From Streptomyces coeruleorubidus (GTDB lineage: Bacteria; Actinomycetota; Actinomycetes; Streptomycetales; Streptomycetaceae), in contig NZ_CP118527.1 in NCBI RefSeq assembly GCF_028885415.1, positions 5,146,001 to 5,210,000 of the forward strand: a stretch of DNA of 64,000 nt, read 5' to 3'. Shown here one piece after another: positions 1 to 8,026 of the stretch. Both the position numbers and the translations under genes were made by a program. Positions within the stretch are counted from its first letter, which is position 1, and every line of letters begins with the position of its first letter. Below the pieces are notes generated by a model. It was given only the letters and a program-made list of their open reading frames with translations. It made no database searches and had not been told where the DNA came from.

Positions 1-417
1 TCGCGTGTACTGCTCCACCAGACGCCGGGCCACGGACGGCGCGAGCAGCGAGTCGCCCCGGGCGACCACCCGTACCGCGTGCACGAGGTCGTCCCGGCGG
101 ACGTCCTTGAGCAGGAAGCCGCTCGCGCCCGCGTGCAGCGCGTCGTACACGTACTCGTCGGAGTCGAAGGTCGTGAGCATCACCGTCCGGCAGTCGCTCG
201 CGGCACTGATCGCACGGCAGGCCTCGATCCCGTCCATGCGCGGCATGCGCACATCGAGCAGCGCCACATCGGGGGCGTGCCGCCGCACCGCCTCGACGGC
301 CTCGGCCCCGTCGCCCACCTCCGCGACGACCTCGATGTCCGGCTGGACGTCCAGGATCAGCGCGAAGCCGCTGCGTACCAGCTCCTGGTCGTCGGCGACC
401 ACCACACGGACCGTCAC
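1..417 (-). CDS. NarL/LuxR-type response regulator, receiver domain (3' end outside window)
   Basis: Cytoplasmic two-component response regulator. The visible 139 codons give a complete receiver domain: acidic pocket VVVADDQ at about residues 5-11, phospho-acceptor Asp near residue 54 in LLDVRMPRMDG, the switch Thr in VMLTTFD, and Lys in FLLKD. The C-terminal DNA-binding domain lies beyond the left edge. A LuxR helix-turn-helix is inferred because the partner kinase is of the HisKA_3 class. The GTG start overlaps the kinase stop as GTGA, so the pair is translationally coupled. The effector type is inferred, not seen. Confidence 0.85.
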   Translation of the reverse strand, partial: MTVRVVVADDQELVRSGFALILDVQPDIEVVAEVGDGAEAVEAVRRHAPDVALLDVRMPRMDGIEACRAISAASDCRTVMLTTFDSDEYVYDALHAGASGFLLKDVRRDDLVHAVRVVARGDSLLAPSVARRLVEQYTR

Positions 418-1586
418 CGCCCGGCCTCCATCGCGGCCGGTACGGGAATCCGCACCCGCACCTCGAACCCCCGCCCGTCCTCTCCCCGCCCGGTCACCGC
501 GCTCCCCCCGAGCGCCGCCGCCCGCTCCCGGATCCCGACGAGCCCGTGCCCGCCCCGGCGTCCGACGGCCCCAGCCTGCGGGCCACGCCCGTCATCAGTC
601 ACTCGCACACACAAGTGGCTGTCTCCGTAGGTCAGTTGTACGGTCACGGTACGGGCGCCGGCGTGCCTGACGGTGTTGGTGAGGGCTTCTTGGACCACCC
701 GGAAGACGGTCGCGGCGACCGACCCCGACAGCGGCCGGACGCGCCCCACCGTCCGGTACACGACATCAAGCTCACTGCCGGCCCGCACGCGGTCGAGCAG
801 AGCGGGCAACTCGGCGAGCCCGGGCTGCGGCTCGCGCAGGGGGACACCATCGTTCTCACGCAGCACGCCCAGCATCCGGCGCAACTGCACCATGGCGTCC
901 CGCCCGGTCGCGGAGATGGCGTCGAAGGCGGCCTCGGCCCGCTCCGGCGCGGCACGCACGGCCACCGGCCCGGCCTCCGCCTGCACGATCATCAGGCTCA
1001 CGGCGTGGGAGAGGATGTCGTGCATCTCCCGTGCGATCCGGGCGCGTTCGCGCGCGGCGGCCTGCTCGGCCTCGACGCGGTGGGCCCGCTGACGGGCGTC
1101 GGTGAGCCGCCCGAAGACATAGGCGGCCGCGAGCACGAAGACGGAGAAGGTCAGTTCACGAGCCGACCGGGTGTTGAACCACACTCCCACCGGAACGGCG
1201 ACCAGCAGCACGACCCCGGCGACGAGCCGCCCCCGCGCGGGCGACAGCGCGGCAATCGTGTAGACGACCACAAGCCCGGTGTACGGCAACGGCTGCCCGG
1301 GCCCGTCGACGGTCAGCCGGTACAGCGCGCCCGCAGCCAGCACCGCGAACAGCACGGCGACGGGGGCGCGTCGCCGCCAGACCAGGGGCACCACCGTGAG
1401 CGTGCTGAGCCCGTACGCGGCCCAGGTCGCCGGCGGCGACTCGGCCGCTCGCGGCACGACGAACGGCATGGTCATCGCGCCCTGGACCAGGAGCGCGACA
1501 CCGATGTCGACGACGAGCGGGTTGGCCGCCGCCAACGCCCGACCGCGCTCCCACCACTCCCGTATGTCTCCGCGTAAGCCCCCCAC
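414..1586 (-). CDS. Sensor histidine kinase, HisKA_3/NarX-DesK class
   Basis: Membrane sensor kinase of 390 residues that should phosphorylate the regulator encoded just downstream. The N-terminal half has about five hydrophobic segments and no large extracellular sensor. The dimerisation/phosphoacceptor box AREMHDILSHAV places the His near residue 189. The HATPase N-box EALTNTVRHAG is near residue 304, followed by DDGRG and GHGLVGIRER. The GTG at 1586 was chosen because the longer frame upstream is low-complexity. With this start, codon 4 is TTA (1575-1577), the rare leucine codon read by bldA tRNA. The 3' end overlaps the regulator start. Confidence 0.85.
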   Translation of the reverse strand: MGGLRGDIREWWERGRALAAANPLVVDIGVALLVQGAMTMPFVVPRAAESPPATWAAYGLSTLTVVPLVWRRRAPVAVLFAVLAAGALYRLTVDGPGQPLPYTGLVVVYTIAALSPARGRLVAGVVLLVAVPVGVWFNTRSARELTFSVFVLAAAYVFGRLTDARQRAHRVEAEQAAARERARIAREMHDILSHAVSLMIVQAEAGPVAVRAAPERAEAAFDAISATGRDAMVQLRRMLGVLRENDGVPLREPQPGLAELPALLDRVRAGSELDVVYRTVGRVRPLSGSVAATVFRVVQEALTNTVRHAGARTVTVQLTYGDSHLCVRVTDDGRGPQAGAVGRRGGHGLVGIRERAAALGGSAVTGRGEDGRGFEVRVRIPVPAAMEAGR

Positions 1587-1759
1587 GCCTCCACACGGTA
1601 GTGGCCAGGCAGCATCCGCAGTGCCGGTGGGGTGAAGCCGAGGCGGCATCGGCGCGGCGACAGTGCCGCACTGAGATCTGATCGGAGACGCTGTCCGCCG
1701 GAGAGCGGGTGCCGACGAAAACCGAGCGCATCCCATGGGACTGACAGGGAGATGGCGAC

Positions 1760-2176
1760 GTGTCCGCCGAGACCAATAAGGCGCTGGTACGCCGGTTGTT
1801 CGAGGAAGTGCTCAACGGTCGGCGCATGGAGATCATCGACGAACTGGCCGCGACGGACTACCAGGAGCACGACCCGTTCCCCGGGCAGCGTGAGGGGCGT
1901 GAGGGACTGAAGGATCGAGTGACCATGCTCGTGGAGGGGCTGGCACCCACCTTCAGCATCGACGAGATCATTGCCGAGGGGGACCGCGTCGTCGTCCGTT
2001 GGACCAACAGCGCCACCCACTCCGGAACCTTCCTGGGCATCCCTCCGACGGGACGATCATGCCGCTTCGCCGGAGTCGACTTCTTCCGGCTGGACGGCGG
2101 CAGGCTTGTCGAGCACTGGCACGTTGTCGATCAGCTCTCCATGCTCCAGCAACTGGAGTTGCTCCCGTCATCCTGA
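1760..2176 (+). CDS. SnoaL-like / ester cyclase family protein
   Basis: Small 138-residue protein with the cystatin-like alpha+beta barrel signature of the SnoaL-like family. It has an N-terminal helix NKALVRRLFEEVLNG, then the DYQEHDPFPGQ strand/loop, a VVVRWTNSATHSGTFLGIPP core, and the C-terminal VDFFRLDGGRLVEHWHVVDQ strand with the usual EHW motif. Family members include polyketide cyclases and many uncharacterised hydrolase-like proteins, so the substrate cannot be assigned. The GTG start follows AGGGAGATGGCGAC. It stands alone, divergent from the kinase gene and convergent with the ABC permease gene. Confidence 0.8.
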   Translation: MSAETNKALVRRLFEEVLNGRRMEIIDELAATDYQEHDPFPGQREGREGLKDRVTMLVEGLAPTFSIDEIIAEGDRVVVRWTNSATHSGTFLGIPPTGRSCRFAGVDFFRLDGGRLVEHWHVVDQLSMLQQLELLPSS

Positions 2177-2258
2177 GCCCGAGCCGGCCCCGACGTTACC
2201 GGCGAGGTTGTGGACGCGTCCGCTGCCGAGCCCGCGGCCCTGGTGAATGCGGGTCTCG

Positions 2259-3110
2259 CTAACCGACCCGCTGCATCGCCTTCCGGTGCCGTTCCGCCAT
2301 CGCCGCCCCGGACTCCCGGCGGGCCATCCTGCGCAGGACGGACGGTGCGAGGAGCAGCCCCGCGACCGCCCAGGCACCCAGCACGCCCGCTGTCTCCAGG
2401 TGCCGCCAGGAGGCGTCGATCTCGGCGGCGACCGCTCCGGCCGGCAGCAGAGCGGCCCGCAGGCCGAGGCCGAGCCAGTACACGGGGAAGATCTGCCCGA
2501 CGGTCTGCAGCCACTCGGGCAGCTTCGACAGGGGGGTGTAGATCCCGGAGATCACGACGAGTCCCATCACCGGGAGCATCAGCAACCCGATGGTGCGCGG
2601 ACTGCTGACGAGTGAGCCGATGACGGCGCCGATCGGCAGGGTCGCCAGGAGACCCAGCGGGATCACCCACAGCAGCGTCAGCAGCGCCCCGCCGCCCTGC
2701 CGGGCCACCCCGTCGACCAGGAACACGCCGACGGCGAAGGGGAGGGCCATGGAGACGAGAGCCGTCCCCGACACCATGACGATCTTGCCGACGAGGTGGC
2801 CGACCATGCCGTGCGGCACGGCCTTGGCCCGCAGCAGGGTGCCGTCCTCGCGTTCGGTCGCGAGCAGTTGCGCCGTGGTCGTCATCCCGGTGAACGCGAG
2901 CGTCATGCCCAGCAAGCTCGGCAGTATGAACGCGCCGGTCGAGATGCCGGCGCCCTTCAGCGGGTCGTCCCCGGCCAGGAACAGCGGCACCATGATCAGG
3001 ACCGTCCAGAGCACGTAACCGAACACGTCCTGGCCGGTGGTGAAGGTCTGCCGGAGTTCCGTCCAGCCGCGCCGCACCCCTATTCCCGCCGCGTACCACA
3101 CCGGACTCAT
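2259..3110 (-). CDS. ABC-2 type transporter permease (DrrB-like)
   Basis: Integral membrane subunit of an ABC exporter, 283 residues with six predicted hydrophobic segments, consistent with the ABC-2/DrrB family. A TEREDGTLLRAKA loop after the second segment is typical of this family (EREXGTLXXL-like). Its ATG overlaps the stop of the ATPase gene (ATGA, 3107-3110), so the two are coupled and should form one transporter. The substrate is probably a lipophilic small molecule or lipid by family precedent. Nothing in the sequence fixes it. Confidence 0.88.
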   Translation of the reverse strand: MSPVWYAAGIGVRRGWTELRQTFTTGQDVFGYVLWTVLIMVPLFLAGDDPLKGAGISTGAFILPSLLGMTLAFTGMTTTAQLLATEREDGTLLRAKAVPHGMVGHLVGKIVMVSGTALVSMALPFAVGVFLVDGVARQGGGALLTLLWVIPLGLLATLPIGAVIGSLVSSPRTIGLLMLPVMGLVVISGIYTPLSKLPEWLQTVGQIFPVYWLGLGLRAALLPAGAVAAEIDASWRHLETAGVLGAWAVAGLLLAPSVLRRMARRESGAAMAERHRKAMQRVG

Positions 3111-4078
3111 CGCTTGTCCTCCCCGAAGGCGTGTGCCGCCCGCTCCTCGGGGACGCTCCCCGCCTCCAGCTCCCGCACCATCGTCAGGTAGGTGTCCTCC
3201 AGGCTCGCCCGGCGCACCTCCAGCCCGCCGACCGCATCGCCGTGCTCCTCGAACAGCCGGCGGACGAACCGGGTCGGCTCGGCCGTCGACTCCTCGAAGG
3301 GCCGCCCGTCGAGCGTCCAGCGCACGGTGGCCTCGGCCGATGCCTGCCGGGACAGTTCCTCGGCCGGGCCGTCGGCCACGATCCGGCCACCGGCCAGGAT
3401 GAGGATCCGGTCGGCGAGCTTCTCCGCCTCGGCGAGGTCGTGCGTGGTCAGCAGCACGGTGGTGTTCTCGTCGGCGAGCCCGCGGACCAGGCCGTGGAAC
3501 TCGCTCCTGGCCTCCGGGTCCAGACCCGCCGTCGGCTCGTCCAGGAACAGCAGCTCTGGCCTGCCCACGATGCCGACGGCCACGTCGAAACGCCTGCGCT
3601 GCCCGCCGGACAGGGTTCCGACCCGTTTGTCGGCCTGCTCGGTCAGGCCCACGGCGGCGATGAGCTCGTCGGCGTCCCAGGGCCGCCGTACGAGGTCGGT
3701 GGAGTACGGCGCGTAGTACGAGCCGAGGTGGGCCAGCAGTTCCCGCACCCGCCACTTGCCGTGGTCGCGCCAGGACTGCAACACGATACCCAGGCGCGCC
3801 CGCCACCGTTCGTCCCCGCGAGCCGGATCGGTGCCGAGGACGCTCACGTCACCGGCCGAGCGCATCCGGAAGCCTTCGAGGACTTCGATCGTGGTCGTCT
3901 TGCCCGCGCCGTTCGGTCCGAGCAGCACGACGACTTCGCCTCGCCGGGCCGTGAAGGCGACCCCCTTCAGTACCTCCTGGCTGCGGTAGCGCATCCGCAG
4001 ATCCCGGACGTCGACAACCCTGTCGCTCTCCGGCGGTGGGCTGCTCCCGGCCTCGGATAAGGCGTGAGCGGTTGTCAT
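3107..4078 (-). CDS. ABC transporter ATP-binding protein (DrrA-like)
   Basis: ATPase subunit of 323 residues for the adjacent DrrB-like permease. Motifs in order are Walker A GPNGAGKTT (about residues 55-63), a Q-loop in GIVLQSWRDH, signature LSGGQRRR, Walker B LLFLDEPTAGLD and the switch His in LLTTHD. About 90 C-terminal residues follow the core, as in drug-export ATPases. The ATG at 4078 is preceded by GGGGGAACACGA. A further 18 codons are open upstream but look non-coding. First gene of a two-gene operon that reads away from the phosphotransferase gene. Confidence 0.9.
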   Translation of the reverse strand: MTTAHALSEAGSSPPPESDRVVDVRDLRMRYRSQEVLKGVAFTARRGEVVVLLGPNGAGKTTTIEVLEGFRMRSAGDVSVLGTDPARGDERWRARLGIVLQSWRDHGKWRVRELLAHLGSYYAPYSTDLVRRPWDADELIAAVGLTEQADKRVGTLSGGQRRRFDVAVGIVGRPELLFLDEPTAGLDPEARSEFHGLVRGLADENTTVLLTTHDLAEAEKLADRILILAGGRIVADGPAEELSRQASAEATVRWTLDGRPFEESTAEPTRFVRRLFEEHGDAVGGLEVRRASLEDTYLTMVRELEAGSVPEERAAHAFGEDKR

Positions 4079-4458
4079 TCGTGTTCCCCCGTCTGTCTGG
4101 CAGCAGTCGTTCGGGCTGCCCCGGCCGAACACATTACCGAAGGGTTCAGCGCCGGGCCGGGCCCCGCGGCTGGCTCTTCTCGCCCGCCGGCGCCCCCTCC
4201 GCCCCGTACAGCCTCGCGACGCGGGTGCCGTCCTCGCGCTCGGTCACGAGCAGCTCGCCGCGGCGATGGAGAAGATGAGCAGAGCTTCCGGCTCCTGTGC
4301 GTGCTGCCCGGGCCCTGTGTCGGGGCCCGGGCAGCAACGTCACACTCCGACGAGCTTGGCCAGGAAGTCGGCGTTGGCGGTCACGTGGTGCCCGAGAACC
4401 ACGGCGCACGCGATAAACCCGGCTACGTCGGGGATCATCCCCGGGATACTGGTCGCCC
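4079..4458. other. Intergenic region with possible 3' gene relic
   Basis: 380 bp between divergent genes. On the minus strand a short frame ending at 4146 reads GELLVTEREDGTRVARLYG, which looks like protein sequence but lacks a start, a recognisable domain and any upstream extension. It may be the tail of a lost gene. The region also carries a perfect hairpin (4303-4335). No intact gene was seen. Confidence 0.4.
4303..4335. terminator. Perfect 13-bp GC-rich hairpin
   Basis: Arms GCTGCCCGGGCCC (4303-4315) and its exact complement (4323-4335) enclose a 7-nt loop. There is no T-run, as is common for Streptomyces terminators. No intact gene reads into it, so it is either the terminator of a lost gene or an insulator between the flanking divergent genes. 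Confidence 0.5.
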
Positions 4459-5205
4459 ATGGATGAGGTCAAAGTCGTTGTCGCCCATTCCGAGCGCGCG
4501 ACTCTGCGCGTCGGCGACGTGTTCCTGAAGGTGGACGCCGATCAAGCGCGCATCGACGTCGAGGTCGAGGCGATGTCCCTCGCGCCGGTCCCGACCCCGG
4601 AGGTCCTGTGGCGCCAGCCGCCCGTGCTCGCGATCGCTGCACTCCCGGGGACGACGCTCGGGCGCCTTGGCGGGCCGTCGACCGGGTCGCCGGCGGCGTG
4701 GGCCGCGGCGGGCGCCGCCATCCGGAAGCTGCACGACGCGCCGCTGCCGCCCCGGCCCGGCCGGGCCGGCCGGAGCATCGTCGCGCTGGCGGCGGAACTC
4801 GACGACGAGTGCGAGTTGCTCGTGACGAACGGCCTCCTGCCCGCTGACCTGGTCGCCCACAACCGCCAGGTCGCCGAGGCCGCGCTCCGGCCGTGGACTC
4901 CGGCGTTCATACACGGCGACTTGCAGATCGCGCACGTCTTCGTCGACGGCGACGAGGTCACCGGCATCATCGACTGGTCCGAGGCGGGCCAGGGTGATGC
5001 CCTGTACGACCTCGCCACCTTCACGCTCGGACACGAGGAGCACCTCGACGACGTCGTCGCCGGCTATGGCACCGACATCGACCTCGACGTGATCCACGCG
5101 TGGTGGTCGTTGCGAAGCCTGCTGGCGGTTCGCTGGCTGATCGAGCACGGCTTCGACCCGTTCGCGCCGGGCTGTGAGGTCGACGTGCTGAGAAACCGGA
5201 TGTGA
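4459..5205 (+). CDS. Aminoglycoside phosphotransferase (APH)-fold kinase
   Basis: Cytoplasmic 248-residue protein of the APH/choline-kinase fold. The Brenner-type catalytic loop FIHGDLQIAHVFV (Asp near residue 154) and the metal-binding IIDWSEAGQGDALYDLA segment are both intact. The N-lobe is short (about 85 residues). Actinobacteria carry many paralogues, only some of which inactivate aminoglycosides or macrolides, so the substrate is unknown. The ATG at 4459 has no strong Shine-Dalgarno sequence. The gene stands alone and is convergent with the response regulator gene downstream. Confidence 0.82.
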   Translation: MDEVKVVVAHSERATLRVGDVFLKVDADQARIDVEVEAMSLAPVPTPEVLWRQPPVLAIAALPGTTLGRLGGPSTGSPAAWAAAGAAIRKLHDAPLPPRPGRAGRSIVALAAELDDECELLVTNGLLPADLVAHNRQVAEAALRPWTPAFIHGDLQIAHVFVDGDEVTGIIDWSEAGQGDALYDLATFTLGHEEHLDDVVAGYGTDIDLDVIHAWWSLRSLLAVRWLIEHGFDPFAPGCEVDVLRNRM

Positions 5206-5295
5206 GGCGGGCGGGCTACTGGTGTTCCTGGGGCTGCGCGGGGTGAGGGGGCGGCGGGCGGGGCCACGGCCCTCGACAGGCGGGCCGGTGTGGAG

Positions 5296-5955
5296 TCAGG
5301 CGCGCAGATAGGCCAGTACCGCCAGTACGCGGCGGTGGTCGTCGGGGGCCGACGGGGGCAGGTCCAGTTTCTGGAGGATGCTCGCGATGTGCTTGGCCAC
5401 GGCCGCGTCCGTGACGACCAGGCGGCGGGCGATCGCCGCGTTGGAGCGGCCCTCGGCCATGAGGGCGAGGACCTCGCGTTCGCGGGGCGTGAGCCGGTCC
5501 AGAGGGTCGCGGCGGCGGGCGAGGAGCTGGCGTACGACTTCGGGGTCGACGACCGTCGCCCCGGCGGCGACGCGGGCGACGGCGTCGGCGAACTCCTCGA
5601 CGTCGCCGATGCGTTCCTTGAGGAGGTAGCCCGTTCCGACGCTCGCGCGGCGGTCGTCCAGGAGCTCGTCGGCGAAGGTCTGCTCGACGTACTGGCTGAG
5701 CACGAGGACCGCCAGCCCGGGCTGCTCGGCCTGGAGCCGGCGGGCCGTGCGCAGGCCTTCGTCCGTCTGGCCCGGTGGCATACGGACATCGGTGATCACC
5801 AGGTCGGGGCGGTGCTCCCGGGCGGCGGCGAGCAGGGCGGGGCCGTCGCCCACGGCGGCGAGCACCCGGTGGCCGAAGCGCTCCAGCAGATGGACGAGAC
5901 CTTCCCGCAGGAGGACGGCGTCTTCCGCGAGCACTATGCGCAGGGACTGCCGCAT
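5296..5955 (-). CDS. NarL/LuxR-family response regulator
   Basis: 219-residue two-component regulator. The receiver domain (residues 1-120) has the acidic pair in VLAEDAVLLREG, phospho-acceptor Asp in VITDVRMPP and Lys in YLLKERIGD. The LuxR helix-turn-helix (about 150-210) starts at LTPREREVLALMAEGRSNAAIA. It probably controls the ABC exporter operon divergently placed beyond its kinase, the usual arrangement for this family. It follows the kinase gene by 13 bp, and its Shine-Dalgarno sequence lies in the second copy of a 16-bp repeat (5957-6007). Confidence 0.92.
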   Translation of the reverse strand: MRQSLRIVLAEDAVLLREGLVHLLERFGHRVLAAVGDGPALLAAAREHRPDLVITDVRMPPGQTDEGLRTARRLQAEQPGLAVLVLSQYVEQTFADELLDDRRASVGTGYLLKERIGDVEEFADAVARVAAGATVVDPEVVRQLLARRRDPLDRLTPREREVLALMAEGRSNAAIARRLVVTDAAVAKHIASILQKLDLPPSAPDDHRRVLAVLAYLRA

Positions 5956-5956
5956 C

Positions 5957-6007
5957 GGATCTCCGCTCTCAGGAGGATGGGCCGGCGCACGGGATCTCCG
6001 CTCTCAG
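5957..6007. repeat. 16-bp direct repeat at the kinase/regulator junction
   Basis: GGATCTCCGCTCTCAG occurs at 5957-5972 and again at 5992-6007, spaced 35 bp centre to centre. The copy at 5992-6007 lies inside the 3' end of the kinase gene. The other spans the kinase stop and supplies the GAGCGGAG ribosome-binding site of the regulator. It looks like a small tandem duplication that created or preserved the translation start. Confidence 0.7.
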
Positions 6008-7141
6008 CAGTGTGGGTCCGCCGGGCGGGCTGGACAGGAGCATTCTGCCGTCGGCGGCGGCGATCCGGTCGGCGAGGCCGACGAGGCCCGTGCCGCGAGC
6101 GGGGTCGGCGCCGCCGGAGCCGTTGTCCTCGATGTCGAGGCGGAGCACGCCGTCACGGCAGCGGGCGGTGACACGGCAGCGGTCGGCACCGCTGTGCCGG
6201 GCGATGTTGGTGAGGGCCTCGGCGGTCACGTAGTACGCGGTCTGCTCGACGGTGGCCGGCAGCCGGCCCGGGAGGTCGAGGTCGAGGTCCGCGGGGATCG
6301 GGCAGCGCCCGGCGATGTCCCGTACGGCGGCGGGCAGTCCGCGTTCCGTCAGGATCTGCGGATGGATGCCCCGGATCAGTTCGCGCAGTTCGGTGAGTGC
6401 CTCCTTGGCGAGGGCGTGGGCCTCGCCGACCTGCTTCGCCGCCGCGCTGCCGGGCGGCAGGTCGAGGGTGGCCAGGCCCAGCTTCACGGTGAGGGCGACG
6501 AGCCGTTGCTGGGCACCGTCGTGCAGGTCGCGTTCGATGCGGCGGCGTTCCGTCTCGAAGGCGTCGACGAGGCGGGCCCGGGACCGTACGACCTCGCGCA
6601 GTTCGCGGTCCTTCGGGAAGAGCACGGCACGGCCCACCGCGGCACGGACGGCGGCCCACGCCCCGATGGGATACGCGGCCACGGGCAGCAGCAGTGTGCC
6701 CGCGACCGGGCCCGCCACGGTATGCCAGGGCAGGGCGGTGGGCTGGAAGGGCGTCAGGAGGAGGAAGCCCGGGATGCCGAGCGAGACCAGGGCGACGGCG
6801 AGGTCCAGCCAGCCGACCGCCAGGACCGATACGACGCCGTAGCCGACGGCCCGTGGACCGCCCGACGACTCCGGCCGTTCGCCGGCGTCGACGAGGGCGA
6901 GGCGACGCCGCTCCAGGGGCCCCGCGAGGGCGGCGGCGAAGACCACCACGGCCCCCGCGCAGATCACCCTGGCGAACGTGCCGACGGGCGCGGTGAACAG
7001 CCCGGCCACACCGAGGTAGACACCGGTCGCGAACACCCCGCCGGACAGGAGATACCCCAGTGCGCGCCACGGCCAGACGGTGCGCGGGAATCCCAACGGG
7101 CTGCGGGTGAGAGCCTCCAGGACGGTTCGGGGGGTGGTCAC
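5969..7141 (-). CDS. Sensor histidine kinase, HisKA_3 class
   Basis: 390-residue membrane kinase with about four to five hydrophobic segments before residue 170 and no extracytoplasmic sensor domain. This is typical of intramembrane-sensing kinases that sit next to ABC exporters. The H-box RRRIERDLHDGAQQRLVAL and the HATPase motifs TAEALTNIARHSGA, DNGSGG and GTGLVGLADR are intact. The GTG at 7141 was chosen because the frame further upstream overlaps the divergent ABC gene. The 110-bp gap to that gene must hold both promoters. Confidence 0.88.
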   Translation of the reverse strand: MTTPRTVLEALTRSPLGFPRTVWPWRALGYLLSGGVFATGVYLGVAGLFTAPVGTFARVICAGAVVVFAAALAGPLERRRLALVDAGERPESSGGPRAVGYGVVSVLAVGWLDLAVALVSLGIPGFLLLTPFQPTALPWHTVAGPVAGTLLLPVAAYPIGAWAAVRAAVGRAVLFPKDRELREVVRSRARLVDAFETERRRIERDLHDGAQQRLVALTVKLGLATLDLPPGSAAAKQVGEAHALAKEALTELRELIRGIHPQILTERGLPAAVRDIAGRCPIPADLDLDLPGRLPATVEQTAYYVTAEALTNIARHSGADRCRVTARCRDGVLRLDIEDNGSGGADPARGTGLVGLADRIAAADGRMLLSSPPGGPTLLRAEIPCAGPSS

Positions 7142-7252
7142 GCGGTCGACCGTAGCGGCGCCGGGTGGTGAAGGCAGTAGTGCCAGATGGAGTATCGGCT
7201 CTCGCCCGGGCGGCACTGTGCCGGGCGGTGTTCCCGTCGTTGCCTTGAAGGC

Positions 7253-8026
7253 ATGACCACGACGAACACCCCAACGACGCCAGGCACTTCGGCCCTGCTC
7301 CCCGTCCGACTCCGGTCGCTGACCAAGTACTACGGCACCGGCGACCGCGCCGTGACCGCACTCGACGACGTCACCCTGGACTTCGCGGCCGGGACGATGA
7401 CAGCCGTCATGGGCCCTTCGGGCTCCGGCAAGTCCACCCTGCTGCACTGCGCGGCGGGCATCGACCGGCCGAGCGCCGGCGAGGTGCTGATCGGTGGCAC
7501 GGAACTGGGCGGGCTGGACGAGAACGCGCTCACGGTGCTGCGCCGGGACCGGATCGGATTCGTCTTCCAGGCGTTCAACCTGGTCTCGGCCCTGACCGCC
7601 GCGCAGAACGTCGAACTGCCCCTGAGACTGGCCGGGGCACGCCCCTCGCCGGACGAGGTGCACGCGGCACTCGCCGCGGTCGGGCTCGCGGACCGGCACG
7701 GACACCGGCCGAGCGAACTGTCCGGCGGCCAGCAGCAGCGCGTCGCGATCGCCCGGGCGATGATCGCCCGGCCCGCCGTCCTCTTCGCCGACGAGCCGAC
7801 CGGCGCACTGGACAGCAGCGCCTCCCGGGTCGTGCTGCGGCTGCTGCGGGGCCTGGTGGACAGCCGCGGACAGACGGTCGTGATGGTGACGCACGACCCG
7901 GCCGCCGCGGCATACGCGGACCGGGTGCTGCTGCTGGCCGACGGTCGGCTCGCGGACGAACTGCCGGGCGCCGAGGGCGCCGAGGCGATCGCGGCGCGGA
8001 CGGCCGCCCTGGAGGTGCGGCCGTGA
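7253..8026 (+). CDS. ABC transporter ATP-binding protein, MacB/LolD type
   Basis: 257-residue ATPase of the MacB/LolD/BceA group. It has Walker A GPSGSGKST (about residues 58-66), Q-loop FVFQAFNLVSALTA, signature LSGGQQQR, Walker B VLFADEPTGALD and switch VTHDP. These ATPases power extrusion or removal of membrane-embedded substrates such as antimicrobial peptides or lipoproteins. The ATG at 7253 follows a weak AAGG. Its 3' end overlaps the permease gene by 4 bp (GTGA). It is divergent from a two-component system that probably regulates it. Confidence 0.92.
   Translation: MTTTNTPTTPGTSALLPVRLRSLTKYYGTGDRAVTALDDVTLDFAAGTMTAVMGPSGSGKSTLLHCAAGIDRPSAGEVLIGGTELGGLDENALTVLRRDRIGFVFQAFNLVSALTAAQNVELPLRLAGARPSPDEVHAALAAVGLADRHGHRPSELSGGQQQRVAIARAMIARPAVLFADEPTGALDSSASRVVLRLLRGLVDSRGQTVVMVTHDPAAAAYADRVLLLADGRLADELPGAEGAEAIAARTAALEVRP

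Noticed and set aside
5969..7894. Extended N-terminus for the second kinase, reading upstream past 7141
   Set aside because: The extension is antisense to the ABC ATPase gene and lacks hydrophobic or domain structure.
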